Positions 1 to 8,091 of a DNA stretch of 64,000 nucleotides are shown here, in pieces. The position numbers were made by a program, and so were the translations under genes. Positions within the stretch are counted from its first letter, which is position 1; each line of letters begins with the position of its first letter. Source of the stretch: Mumia quercus (GTDB taxonomy: Bacteria > Actinomycetota > Actinomycetes > Propionibacteriales > Nocardioidaceae). Under the pieces are notes generated by a model. That model was not told the origin of the DNA, made no database searches, and saw only the letters and a program-made list of their open reading frames with translations. The stretch covers positions 288,349-352,348 of the forward strand of contig NZ_JANZYO010000006.1 in assembly GCF_025506335.1 (NCBI RefSeq), given 5' to 3'.

Positions 1-779
1 TCGAGGACGGTGATCTCGTCGTCGGTGAGGTCGCGTCGAAGACCGAGGAGGTCTGCGGTGCTGCGGGCGATGCGGGCGACCTGTGACCTCGTCGCCTCGA
101 TCTCCGCCGAGGCGTCGACGCCGATCACGCGGCGCGGGCGGTCCTGCAGGGCGAAGCCGGCGATCATGCCGGCCTGGGTGGAGCCGGTGACGGCACAGAC
201 GACGATCGTGTCGAAGAAGACGCCGAGCTCCTGCTCATGCTGCCGGACCTCCGCCGCCCAGCGTGCGAACCCCAACCCGCCGAGCCGGTGGTCCGACGCG
301 CCGGCGGGGATGCCGTACGGCGTGCCGCCGCGTCGGCGGACGTCCTCGAGCGCCTGCTCCCAGCTGCTCTTGATGCCGATGCCGAAGCCCGCGGGGTCGA
401 GACGCACCTCCGCGCCCATGATCCGCGACAGCATGATGTTACCGACCCGGTCGTTGAGGGGATCAGGCCAGTCGACCCAACGCTCCTGCACGAGGACGGC
501 CTCGAGGCCGAGATGGGCGGCGACCGCGGCGACCTGACGCGTGTGGTTGGACTGGTAGCCGCCGAGCGTCACGAGAGTGTCGGCGCCCTGCTCCACAATG
601 TCAGGCACCAGGTATTCGAGCTTGCGCGTCTTGTTCCCGCCGTACGCGAGCCCCGAGCTGCAGTCCTCGCGCTTCGCCCAGATCTGTGCGCCGCCGAGGT
701 GGGCAGTCAGGCGGTCGAGCCGGTGGACCGGGCTCGGTCCGAAGAGCAGCGGATAGCGGGGGAAGTCCTCCAGCGACAT
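1..779 (-). CDS. acdS: 1-aminocyclopropane-1-carboxylate deaminase, 3' end cut by the window edge
   Basis: PLP-dependent cytosolic enzyme that opens the cyclopropane ring of the ethylene precursor ACC to give 2-oxobutyrate and ammonia; D-cysteine desulfhydrase is the close alternative in the same fold. The visible 259 residues begin [20 protein letters not shown] and contain the Schiff-base lysine in [12 protein letters not shown] (about residue 51), the substrate loop [14 protein letters not shown] and the cofactor phosphate region [10 protein letters not shown]. The family is about 338 residues, so roughly 80 C-terminal residues, including the tyrosines that separate deaminase from desulfhydrase, lie outside. 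An ATG at 779 with a GGAGCG ribosome site fixes the start. It is divergent from a GntR regulator that probably controls it. Confidence 0.88.
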   Translation of the reverse strand, partial: MSLEDFPRYPLLFGPSPVHRLDRLTAHLGGAQIWAKREDCSSGLAYGGNKTRKLEYLVPDIVEQGADTLVTLGGYQSNHTRQVAAVAAHLGLEAVLVQERWVDWPDPLNDRVGNIMLSRIMGAEVRLDPAGFGIGIKSSWEQALEDVRRRGGTPYGIPAGASDHRLGGLGFARWAAEVRQHEQELGVFFDTIVVCAVTGSTQAGMIAGFALQDRPRRVIGVDASAEIEATRSQVARIARSTADLLGLRRDLTDDEITVL

Positions 780-836
780 CACGCACGCTCCTCGTCTGCG
801 GACAAAAGCGTTGCCGGATCGGTGACCCGCAGTGTG

Positions 837-842
837 TAATAT
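837..842 (+). promoter_or_regulatory. -10 box of the GntR gene, leaderless type
   Basis: TAATAT ends 5 bases before the ATG at 848 and lies in the only AT-rich patch of the acdS/gntR divergent gap. There is no ribosome site, which fits a leaderless mRNA. The AT-rich patch may also hold the GntR operator. Confidence 0.45.
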
Positions 843-847
843 ATCGC

Positions 848-1525
848 ATGCCGCGCCGGGACGACACGTTCACGATCGACCGTCGCCTTCTCCGCGACGA
901 CGTCTATCGGCGCCTGCGCGACGCGATCGTCGACGGTGCGCTTGCTCCGGGCGAGCAACTTCGCGACGCCGACCTGGCGGAGCGCCTGGGGGTCAGCCGC
1001 ACACCTGTCCGCGAGGCGCTGCTGCGACTGGCGGAGGCCGGCCTGGTCGTGGCGCGCCCTGGCAGATCCACCACGGTGAGCTCGCTCCATGCGCAGGACA
1101 TCAACGATGCCCGCGTCGTGGTCGCCGCCATGCACGCGGCGGCCGTCCGCGAGGCGATCGACCGCTTCACGCCCTTCGACCTGGAGGAGATGCGCGAGGC
1201 CAACCGCCGGTTCGCAGAGGCGATCGCGAGGGGCGACGTGGTCGAGGCGCTGCAGGCCGACGACGCGTTGCACGGCGTCCCTGTGCGGGTGGCCGGCAAC
1301 CGCGCACTGACGGCGGTGCTCGAGCAGTACGTGCCCGTCCTGCGGCGAGCCGAGCGGCTGCGGTTCTCGTCGTCGGCAGCCCGCGAGTCGGTCGCGCGCC
1401 ACGACCACCTCATCGCGCTGTGCGAGTCCGGGGACGGCGAGGGCGCCGGCGCGATCGAGTACAGCACGTTCGCCAGCCTGGCCGTCGAGATCGAGGCGGA
1501 GGTCGCAGCAGCGGACGAGGAATGA
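848..1525 (+). CDS. GntR-family regulator, FCD subfamily
   Basis: Winged-helix DNA-binding repressor or activator of 225 residues. The N-terminal HTH is visible as [20 protein letters not shown] followed by [19 protein letters not shown] (about residues 20-65). The C-terminal all-helical FCD ligand domain carries metal/ligand-site positions such as DDALHGVPV and the late His in ARHDHLIAL. The family usually has HxxFH at DDALHGV, so one metal ligand looks changed. The start at 848 was chosen over upstream in-frame codons because a TAATAT box sits just before it and the HTH then begins at the normal distance. Divergent placement next to acdS suggests control of ACC use; the effector is unknown. 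Confidence 0.82.
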   Translation: MPRRDDTFTIDRRLLRDDVYRRLRDAIVDGALAPGEQLRDADLAERLGVSRTPVREALLRLAEAGLVVARPGRSTTVSSLHAQDINDARVVVAAMHAAAVREAIDRFTPFDLEEMREANRRFAEAIARGDVVEALQADDALHGVPVRVAGNRALTAVLEQYVPVLRRAERLRFSSSAARESVARHDHLIALCESGDGEGAGAIEYSTFASLAVEIEAEVAAADEE

Positions 1526-1586
1526 GCCCGCCGCGGCACGTTCGGCGGGCGAGCCCATGGAGCGTGTCGACCGAGGGGGACCACCG

Positions 1587-4454
1587 ATGGGGGAACACGA
1601 CGTCACACCGCCGCTGTTGGTCGGACGTCGCCGGGAGTGCGCGAGGCTCGACGATCTCGTCGCGGACGCGAGAGCGGGCCGTAGCAGCGCCATGGTGCTC
1701 ACCGGCGAACCAGGCATCGGGAAGACGGCTCTGCTCGAGCACGTCGCAAACGCCGCGGGCGCCGCGGAAGGCCGCGTACTGAGGGCGGTGGGCGCACAGG
1801 CGGAGAACGACCTGCCGTACGCCGGTCTTCACCAGCTCTGCCACCCTCTGCTCGATCTCAGAGACCGCCTGCCGGCGCCCCAGGCCCAGGCGCTGGGCGT
1901 CGCGTTCGGACTCTGCAGCGGGCCGGCGCCTGAGAGGTTGATGGTCGGCCTCGCCACGTTGTCGCTGCTCACCGAGGCAGCGCGAGACCAGCCGCTCGTG
2001 TGTCTGGTCGACGACGCCGATGTGATGGACAGGGCATCGGCGCAGGCGCTGTCGTTCGTCGCGCACCGGCTCCGGACGCAGGCGGTGGTCCTCCTCGTCG
2101 CCACCCGGCCCGGGGCCGGGAACGAGTGGTCGGGGCTTCCTCGTACGGCGCTGCGCGGACTCCCCAGGCACGACGCCGAAACCCTGCTGAGCGCGGTGAT
2201 CCCCTCACCCCTGGACAGGCGGGTACGCGACCGCCTGCTGTCCGAGACCCGCGGCAACCCGTCGGCGCTGCGTACGCTGCCCAGGTGGTTCTCGGCTGCC
2301 GAGATGGTGCTCGGCCCGCAGACGATGACGCTCGCCTCGCCGAGCGAGCAGGATGCCGCGCTCCGGCGGCTCCTGGAGCCGCTCGCAGAGTCAGAACGTC
2401 AGCTCCTGCTGGCGGCAGCGTGCGATCCGACAGGAGACGTCGCCCTGCTTCGCCGGGTGGTGGAGCGGCTCGGTCTCGCGACCGACCTCTGCGTCGAGAC
2501 CGGCGTCACCGGGGTGCTCGAGCTCCGCGACACCGTCCGGTTCAGGCCACCGCTGATGCGCTCGGTCGTGTACCGCGCCGCCACTGCGGCGCAGCGGCGG
2601 ACCGTTCACGAGGCCCTCGCGCATGCCACGGACGCGGACCAGGACCCGCACCGGCGCGTCTGGCACCAGGCTCATGCGGTGGGCGCGCCCGACGAGGCGA
2701 CAGCGGTGGCGCTCGAAGAAGCGGCCGACCGTACGACCGAGTGCGGTGGCCCGGCCGTGGCCGCCGCGTTCCTCGAACGTGCGGCTGCGCTCACTCCTGA
2801 CGTCGGAGTGCGGGCGCGCCGCCAGCTCGCGGCGATCGAAGCCCTGCTTCACGTCGGCGCCGTCGACGCAGCGCGCGCGCTGTCCCGGGTCGCCGAGGGC
2901 GAGGTCCTGGACGAGGCGCGCCGAGCGCGGCTCGACCTGCTGCGTGCGCGGATCGAGGCCGTCTCGGGGACGTCCACCGAGGTGTCGCCGGTCTTGCTCG
3001 CCGTCGCGCGGCGGCTCGAGGCATGGGACTCCCAGCTGGCGCTCGACGGTTACGCCGATGCGTTCGCCGCTGCGTTGTTCTCCGCGCGCACGGACCCCAC
3101 GGCGGGGCTGAAGGACGTGGCCGAGGCGGTCCGCGGAGCGCCGGTACCGCAGGACCTGCGCCGGGGTGACCGGTTGCTCCACGGGGTGGCGACGCTCTAC
3201 ACCGACGGTTACGCCGCCGCAGTGCCGGTGCTCAAGGGCGCGATCGAGGCCTTCGACACCGAGGACGTCACGCTCGACGAGGCGGCCCGCGTGCTGTGGC
3301 TGGTCGAGCTCGTGGCCGCCGGACTCTGGGACGACCGAGCCTGGGATCGGTCGACCCGCCGTCACGTGGCGCTGGCGCGCAGCGCGGGGGCGCTCGGCGA
3401 GCTGATGACCTCGCTGCACGCGCGGGTCTTCGTGACGCTGTTCGAGGGTGACCTGGAGGCGGCGGCCGCGATGACCGAGGAGATCCGCGGGCTCGAGAGG
3501 GGGCCGGCGCCCACGCCGTACGGGGCCGTCGGGCTTGCCGCCTTCCGCGGTGACGAGGACGAGGCGGAGCGGCTGCTGGCGTCGGCCGACGCGCAAGCCG
3601 CCGCCCGAGGCGACGGGATGGGGGCGTGGGTCGCGCAGTGGGCGCGTTCGGTCCTGTACAACGGGCTCGGTCGATATCCGGAAGCGCTGGAGTCCACCCG
3701 CAAGGCCGCCGTGCACCCCCACGGGTTCGCCGTCGCAGCCTGGATGCTCGTCGAGAGGGTCGAGGCAGCCGCACGCGCGGGGGAGCGCGCCACCGCCGAA
3801 CGGGCGATGGCGCAGCTCAGCGACATCGCGCGGCCCAGCGGCAGCGACTGGTCGCGAGGCGTGGCCGCACGGTGCGAGGCCCAGCTCCGAGACGGTGAAC
3901 GTGCCGAGAGCCTTTACCGGGAGGCGATCGACCGGCTCGAGCGTACGACGATGCGCGCCGATCTCGGACGGGCGCAGCTCGCGTACGGGGAGTGGCTGCG
4001 GCGCGCCGGGCGGCGGACGGAGGCGCGGGCGATGCTGCGCGCGGCCCACGAGCTGCTGACGACGCTCGGGTTGGCGGCGTTCGCCGAGCGTGCGCGGCGA
4101 GAGCTCGCCGCGACGGGAGAGACGGTGCGCAAGCGGGTCGACGACGACCGGCACGCGCTCACCCCGCAGGAGCTGCACGTCGCGCGCCTGGCGGCGGAGG
4201 GGTTGACCAACCCGGACATCGGTAGCGAGCTCTTCCTGAGCCCTCGCACGGTGGAGTGGCACATGGGGAAGGTCTTCGGGAAGCTCGGCATCTCGTCCAG
4301 GCGCCAGCTGCGCGGCGCGCTGCGGGCAGGGGAACACGAAGAAGTCCCGGGGGTGGACCAGGGACGAGCACGGGGGCGACGACGGGAGCGGACGCCGATG
4401 CTCGAAGTCCGTGCAGTCGCCCTTCGGGGCCTTCGAGAAGGAGAACCGTCATGA
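1587..4454 (+). CDS. LAL-type LuxR-family ATPase regulator
   Basis: Large ATP-binding LuxR-family regulator (955 residues), MalT-like in layout. The N-terminal AAA module has a Walker A loop LTGEPGIGKTALL at about residues 38-50 and a Walker B region LVCLVDDADVMD. A long helical repeat region follows, and the C-terminal LuxR helix-turn-helix starts ALTPQELHVARLAAEGLTN and continues SPRTVEWHMGKVFGKL. About 45 low-complexity residues extend beyond the HTH, longer than usual. The ATG at 1587 was preferred to one at 1557 because GAGGGGGA lies just upstream. The stop overlaps the hydrolase start (ATGA), so the two proteins are translationally coupled and the hydrolase, or its substrate or product, is a likely target or signal. 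Confidence 0.85.
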   Translation: MGEHDVTPPLLVGRRRECARLDDLVADARAGRSSAMVLTGEPGIGKTALLEHVANAAGAAEGRVLRAVGAQAENDLPYAGLHQLCHPLLDLRDRLPAPQAQALGVAFGLCSGPAPERLMVGLATLSLLTEAARDQPLVCLVDDADVMDRASAQALSFVAHRLRTQAVVLLVATRPGAGNEWSGLPRTALRGLPRHDAETLLSAVIPSPLDRRVRDRLLSETRGNPSALRTLPRWFSAAEMVLGPQTMTLASPSEQDAALRRLLEPLAESERQLLLAAACDPTGDVALLRRVVERLGLATDLCVETGVTGVLELRDTVRFRPPLMRSVVYRAATAAQRRTVHEALAHATDADQDPHRRVWHQAHAVGAPDEATAVALEEAADRTTECGGPAVAAAFLERAAALTPDVGVRARRQLAAIEALLHVGAVDAARALSRVAEGEVLDEARRARLDLLRARIEAVSGTSTEVSPVLLAVARRLEAWDSQLALDGYADAFAAALFSARTDPTAGLKDVAEAVRGAPVPQDLRRGDRLLHGVATLYTDGYAAAVPVLKGAIEAFDTEDVTLDEAARVLWLVELVAAGLWDDRAWDRSTRRHVALARSAGALGELMTSLHARVFVTLFEGDLEAAAAMTEEIRGLERGPAPTPYGAVGLAAFRGDEDEAERLLASADAQAAARGDGMGAWVAQWARSVLYNGLGRYPEALESTRKAAVHPHGFAVAAWMLVERVEAAARAGERATAERAMAQLSDIARPSGSDWSRGVAARCEAQLRDGERAESLYREAIDRLERTTMRADLGRAQLAYGEWLRRAGRRTEARAMLRAAHELLTTLGLAAFAERARRELAATGETVRKRVDDDRHALTPQELHVARLAAEGLTNPDIGSELFLSPRTVEWHMGKVFGKLGISSRRQLRGALRAGEHEEVPGVDQGRARGRRRERTPMLEVRAVALRGLREGEPS

Positions 4455-5191
4455 CCGCTCCGTCGCCCGACTCCGACACGACCCCCACCATCGTCCTCGT
4501 CCACGGTGCGTTCGCCGAGTCCGCCAGCTGGAACGGCGTCGTCCCCGAGCTCCAGCGGCGCGGCTATCCCGTCGTCGCGCTCGCGAACCCGTTGCGCGGA
4601 CTGCGCAGCGACGCGACGTACCTGCGCAGCTACCTCGACAGCGTGGAGGGGCCCGTCGTCCTCGCGGGCCACTCCTACGGCGGGGTCGTGATGAGCGAGG
4701 CCGCGGAGGGGGCAGCGGGGGTGACCGCGCTCGTCTACCTCGCCAGCTTCACGCTCGAAGTCGGCGAGAGTGCGAACGAGCTCTCGTCGAAGTTCCCGGG
4801 TGCGAAGCTCGGGACAGCGGCCCAGCCGGTGCCGTTCGTCACCGGGGAGGGGAGCGGGGCGGACGTCTACATCGACCAGAGCAGGTTCCACGAGGTGTTC
4901 GCGGCAGACGTGCCGAGCGACACCGCGCGGCTGATGGCGGCGACGCAGCGTCCGATCGCCGCGGCCGCCCTGGACGAGCCGGCGACCAAGGCGGCCTGGC
5001 GGACCATCCCCTCGTGGACGCTGATCGCCACCCAGGACCTGGCGATCCCGGCCGAGTCCCAGCGGTTCATGGCCGAGCGGGCGCAGTCCCACACGGTCGA
5101 GATCGACGCGTCCCACGCGGTGACGGTCTCCCAGCCGGTGGCGGTCGCGGACCTGATCGATGCTGCCGCACGAGGGGTCACCGACGTCTGA
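4451..5191 (+). CDS. alpha/beta hydrolase, EstC-like
   Basis: Cytosolic serine hydrolase of 246 residues with a compact alpha/beta fold. The oxyanion strand reads TIVLVHGAFAESASWNG. The nucleophile elbow is AGHSYGGVVMSEAA (Ser about residue 76), and the catalytic His is probably in IDASHAVTVSQP near the C-terminus. Small hydrolases of this type act on esters or lactones, but the substrate cannot be read from sequence. The start overlaps the stop of the LAL regulator by 4 bases and has its own GAGAAGGAGA ribosome site inside that gene. Confidence 0.82.
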   Translation: MTAPSPDSDTTPTIVLVHGAFAESASWNGVVPELQRRGYPVVALANPLRGLRSDATYLRSYLDSVEGPVVLAGHSYGGVVMSEAAEGAAGVTALVYLASFTLEVGESANELSSKFPGAKLGTAAQPVPFVTGEGSGADVYIDQSRFHEVFAADVPSDTARLMAATQRPIAAAALDEPATKAAWRTIPSWTLIATQDLAIPAESQRFMAERAQSHTVEIDASHAVTVSQPVAVADLIDAAARGVTDV

Positions 5192-5234
5192 CGCGCGCCG
5201 CCGGCACGCGGTCGCGTGCTCGGCACCAGCGTCG

Positions 5235-5240
5235 TACGGT
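5235..5240 (+). promoter_or_regulatory. -10 box of the permease gene
   Basis: TACGGT lies 33 bases before the ATG at 5274, with a GAGGAGCG ribosome site between. It predicts a leadered transcript with a 5' UTR of about 28 bases, separate from the upstream hydrolase gene. Confidence 0.4.
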
Positions 5241-5273
5241 CGACAGACCATCCACCGACGCGAGGAGCGCGAG

Positions 5274-6347
5274 ATGGACGCACCGGAGCCGAGGATCGAC
5301 GACGTCGACCGTCGTCGTGCAGGGATCATCGGGGTCGCCGTCCTGCTCGTGCTCCTCGTCGTCGGGCTGGCGTGGGCGAAGTGGATGCCGTACGTCGACA
5401 AGACGACCGCGCTGTCGGGTTCCGGCGCGTGGGACGGGGCGGCGATCTTCGACTCCGCCGCCGATGCCAGCTCGCCCCTCGCGGCGGGGTGGGAGTTCAC
5501 CACCGCCTACTTCGCGGCCGTGTGGCGCGCGCTGCTCGTGGCGGTCCTCGTCGCGGCTGCCGTCGACGCGCTCGTGCCGCGTGCGTGGCTGCTGACGGTC
5601 CTCACGCGGCGCACCCTGGTCGGTCAGTCGCTGGTCGGCGGGATGGCGTCGACACCTAGCATGATGTGCACCTGCTGCGCCGCTCCGGTGGCGGCCAGCC
5701 TGCGCCGCCGCGGGTCGCCGATGGCGGCGTGCCTCGCCTACTGGGTCGGCAACCCGGTGCTGAACCCCGCCGTGCTGGTGTTCCTGCTGCTGGTGCTCCC
5801 GTGGCAGTACGCCGCGGTGCGGCTCGTCGTCGGCGGGCTCCTCGTGGTGGGGGCAGCGGCGCTCGTCGCCCGCCTGCTGGAGCCGCAGCGGGCGGCGCCG
5901 TCGGTCGTCGAGGTCGCGCCCGCCGAGGATGCCCGCTCGGTCGGTGAGCTGCCGGGACGCTACCTCCGCTCCCTGACCCGGTTCACGGTCGTGCTCGTGC
6001 CCGAGTACGCGATCGCGGTCTTCGCGGTCGGCATGGTCAGCGGGCCGCTCTCGGACTTCGAAGGGGTGCAGCGTCAGCTCGGCATCGTGGCCGTCCTGCT
6101 CATCGCTGTCGTGGCGACCGCGCTGGTCGTGCCCACCGGTGGCGAGATCCCGGTGATCGCGGCCCTCACGGCGGCGGGAGCGGGCGCCGGCCTCGGCGGC
6201 ATCCTGCTCATCGCGCTCCCGGCGCTCTCGCTGCCGTCCATGCTCATGGTGGGGAAGGCGTTCGGGTGGCGGGCCACGGTCGCGACCGCGGCGTTCGTCG
6301 TCGCCGCGAGCCTGGTGGCCGGTGCCGCCCTGGCTGCCCTGAGCTGA
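5274..6347 (+). CDS. permease of the DUF318/YraQ family
   Basis: Integral membrane protein of 357 residues with about 8 hydrophobic segments, the first at residues 15-35 after a short charged N-terminus. The family signature is the cysteine-rich loop STPSMMCTCCAAPVAASL, followed by WVGNPVLNPAVLVF. In relatives such as ArsP a related Cys-containing motif binds trivalent organoarsenicals, but the bulk of the family has no proven substrate. The two halves resemble each other, as in the family (VGGMASTP in one, VVPTGGEIPVI in the other). Start chosen at the ATG with GAGGAGCG 5 bases upstream. No arsenic genes lie nearby, so the substrate stays open. Confidence 0.78.
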   Translation: MDAPEPRIDDVDRRRAGIIGVAVLLVLLVVGLAWAKWMPYVDKTTALSGSGAWDGAAIFDSAADASSPLAAGWEFTTAYFAAVWRALLVAVLVAAAVDALVPRAWLLTVLTRRTLVGQSLVGGMASTPSMMCTCCAAPVAASLRRRGSPMAACLAYWVGNPVLNPAVLVFLLLVLPWQYAAVRLVVGGLLVVGAAALVARLLEPQRAAPSVVEVAPAEDARSVGELPGRYLRSLTRFTVVLVPEYAIAVFAVGMVSGPLSDFEGVQRQLGIVAVLLIAVVATALVVPTGGEIPVIAALTAAGAGAGLGGILLIALPALSLPSMLMVGKAFGWRATVATAAFVVAASLVAGAALAALS

Positions 6348-6362
6348 CAGGCGTCTGCGGCC

Positions 6363-7580
6363 TCACGCCCCTAGACGCCGGAGGCGGTCGCGCAGGTGGT
6401 GCTGCTCGGCGACGTTGACGGTGGCGGCGATCGCCCGACGGTACGCGTCCGCGGCGGCGTCGACGTAGCCGACCCGTTCGAGCAGGTGGGCGCGGACGGC
6501 GTCGACGCGCGCGAGCCGCGGGTGGGCTGCGGCCAGCTCGTCGAGGAGGGCGAGGCCGTCGTCGGGTCCGTGCACCATGCTGTGCGCGACGATCCGGTTG
6601 AGGCTCACCATCGGGTTGCGGTGCCCGGTCGTGTGCTCGAGGACCACGTACAAGGCGTGGATCTCGTCCCAGTCGGTCGACTCGGTGTCGGGTGCCTGGG
6701 CGTGCACCCCGGCGATGCACGCCTGGAGGAGGTACGGGCCGGGGTCGGCGCCGGGGACGACCGCGTCCAGCAGGGCGAGTCCTTCCTCGACGGCTGCTCG
6801 GTCCCAGCGCGAGCGGTCCTGCTCGTCCAGCGGGACGAGCTGACCGCGAGGCCCGACCCGCGCCGGGTGCCGTGCCTCGGTCAGCAGCATGAGCGCGAGG
6901 AGACCGGCGGCCTCCCGCGATCCCGGCGCAGCCGCGGACAGCATGCGCGTCACTCGGATCGCCTCCGCCGCGAGGTCGGCGTCGTGGGCGGGAGCGCCGC
7001 TCGTCGTGTGGTGCGCCTCGGTGAACATGACCGAGAGGACGTCCAGGACGGGGCCGAGGCGCTCCTCGACGCCCGCCGGCTGCGGGAAGGCGCCGAGCGT
7101 GGCGACGCGGCGTTTCGCCCGCGTGATCCGCTGCGCGATCGTCGCCTCGGGCAGCTGGTAGGCGTTGGCGATCTGCGAGGTCGTGAGGCCGGCGACGGCG
7201 CGCAGCGTGAGCGCCACCTGCGCCGACCGTGAGAGGGCGGGGTGGCAGCTCAGCTGCAGGAGAAGCAGGGTGTCGTCGCTGTGGGCACCCTCGTGGCTGA
7301 GCGGCGCTTCGAGCAGCGCGACCCGGTCCTCGCGCTCCCGGCGACGCCGCTCGCTGCGGACGCGGTCGACGAAGCGGCGCCGCGCCGTCGCGGTGAGCCA
7401 GGCCTGCGGGTCGGCAGGGGGCGCCGACGGCCACCGGACGTACGCCTCGAGGAGCGCCTCCTGCACGGCGTCCTCGCACAGGTCGAACTGGCCGCCGCCG
7501 TAGGTGCGCAGCAGCCGGGCGAGGGTCCGTGGCGCCAGCTCGCGCCACGGGCCGTCGCCGGCGGGAGGTGTGGTGCTCAC
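6363..7580 (-). CDS. ECF42-type RNA polymerase sigma factor with C-terminal TPR-like extension
   Basis: Extracytoplasmic-function sigma factor of 405 residues, twice the length of a minimal ECF. Region 2 is near the N-terminus (YGGGQFDLCEDAVQEALLEA, then DPQAWLTATARRRFVDRVR). Region 4 reads LRAVAGLTTSQIANAYQLPE followed by ATIAQRITRAKRRV. The remaining 220 residues form the helical extension that in ECF42 replaces a separate anti-sigma and is needed for activity. Start is a GTG that overlaps the stop of the YCII gene by 4 bases (GTGA). The pair sigma plus DGPF/YCII protein is the hallmark of the group. Confidence 0.88.
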   Translation of the reverse strand: MSTTPPAGDGPWRELAPRTLARLLRTYGGGQFDLCEDAVQEALLEAYVRWPSAPPADPQAWLTATARRRFVDRVRSERRRREREDRVALLEAPLSHEGAHSDDTLLLLQLSCHPALSRSAQVALTLRAVAGLTTSQIANAYQLPEATIAQRITRAKRRVATLGAFPQPAGVEERLGPVLDVLSVMFTEAHHTTSGAPAHDADLAAEAIRVTRMLSAAAPGSREAAGLLALMLLTEARHPARVGPRGQLVPLDEQDRSRWDRAAVEEGLALLDAVVPGADPGPYLLQACIAGVHAQAPDTESTDWDEIHALYVVLEHTTGHRNPMVSLNRIVAHSMVHGPDDGLALLDELAAAHPRLARVDAVRAHLLERVGYVDAAADAYRRAIAATVNVAEQHHLRDRLRRLGA

Positions 7581-7945
7581 CCGTCTCCCAGGTCGGAGAA
7601 CACGACGGGCCGGACCTCGAGGGCGAGGCCGGGGATGCGCGCGTCCGGGATCATCGTCGCGAGCTCGACCGCGCGGGCCTCGTCCTCGACGTCGATCAGG
7701 TAGAAGCCGCCCATGAACTCCTTGGCCTCGACGAACGGTCCGTCGGTGACCTCCGGGTCGTCACCGTTGCTGCGGACGACCTTCGAACGGGTCGGGTCGC
7801 CGAGCGCCTGGGTCGCGAGGAACTCGCCGCTCTCCTTCGTCGTCTCCATGAACGCGCCGTGGCCGTCGCCGATCGCCTGCTGCTGCTCGTCCGTGAGCTT
7901 CTCCAGGACCTCGGGGTTGACGTGCATCAAGATCAGGTACTTCAC
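7577..7945 (-). CDS. YCII/DGPF-domain protein
   Basis: Small ferredoxin-like-fold protein of 122 residues that begins MKYLILMHVNPEVLEKLTDE and carries the signature DGPFVEAKEFMGGFYLIDVE at about residues 67-86. These proteins accompany ECF42 sigma factors in many actinobacteria; their biochemical role is unsettled. The start is GTG with GAGGAGG upstream. It is first in the two-gene operon and is coupled to the sigma factor by a 4-base overlap. Confidence 0.88.
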   Translation of the reverse strand: MKYLILMHVNPEVLEKLTDEQQQAIGDGHGAFMETTKESGEFLATQALGDPTRSKVVRSNGDDPEVTDGPFVEAKEFMGGFYLIDVEDEARAVELATMIPDARIPGLALEVRPVVFSDLGDG

Positions 7946-8091
7946 GGTTCCTCCTCGGGACGAGGCGTCCCCGGGCGGGGCGCCACTGGGTGGTCGTCAC
8001 CGGAGGCGTCGACACGACACCACGACACGAGAATCTTCGCGAAGCTACGGCGGTGCTGTCGAGATCGCCACCGCCGCGACGACCGGCACGT

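Noticed and set aside
2391-4337. 648-codon minus-strand frame opposite the first LAL regulator
   Set aside because: No domain is recognisable, composition is shadow-like, and the plus strand encodes a complete LAL protein.
8035-8044. CTTCGCGAAG palindrome before the MFS gene as an operator
   Set aside because: A 10-base palindrome is expected many times by chance in 64 kb and no regulator gene adjoins.
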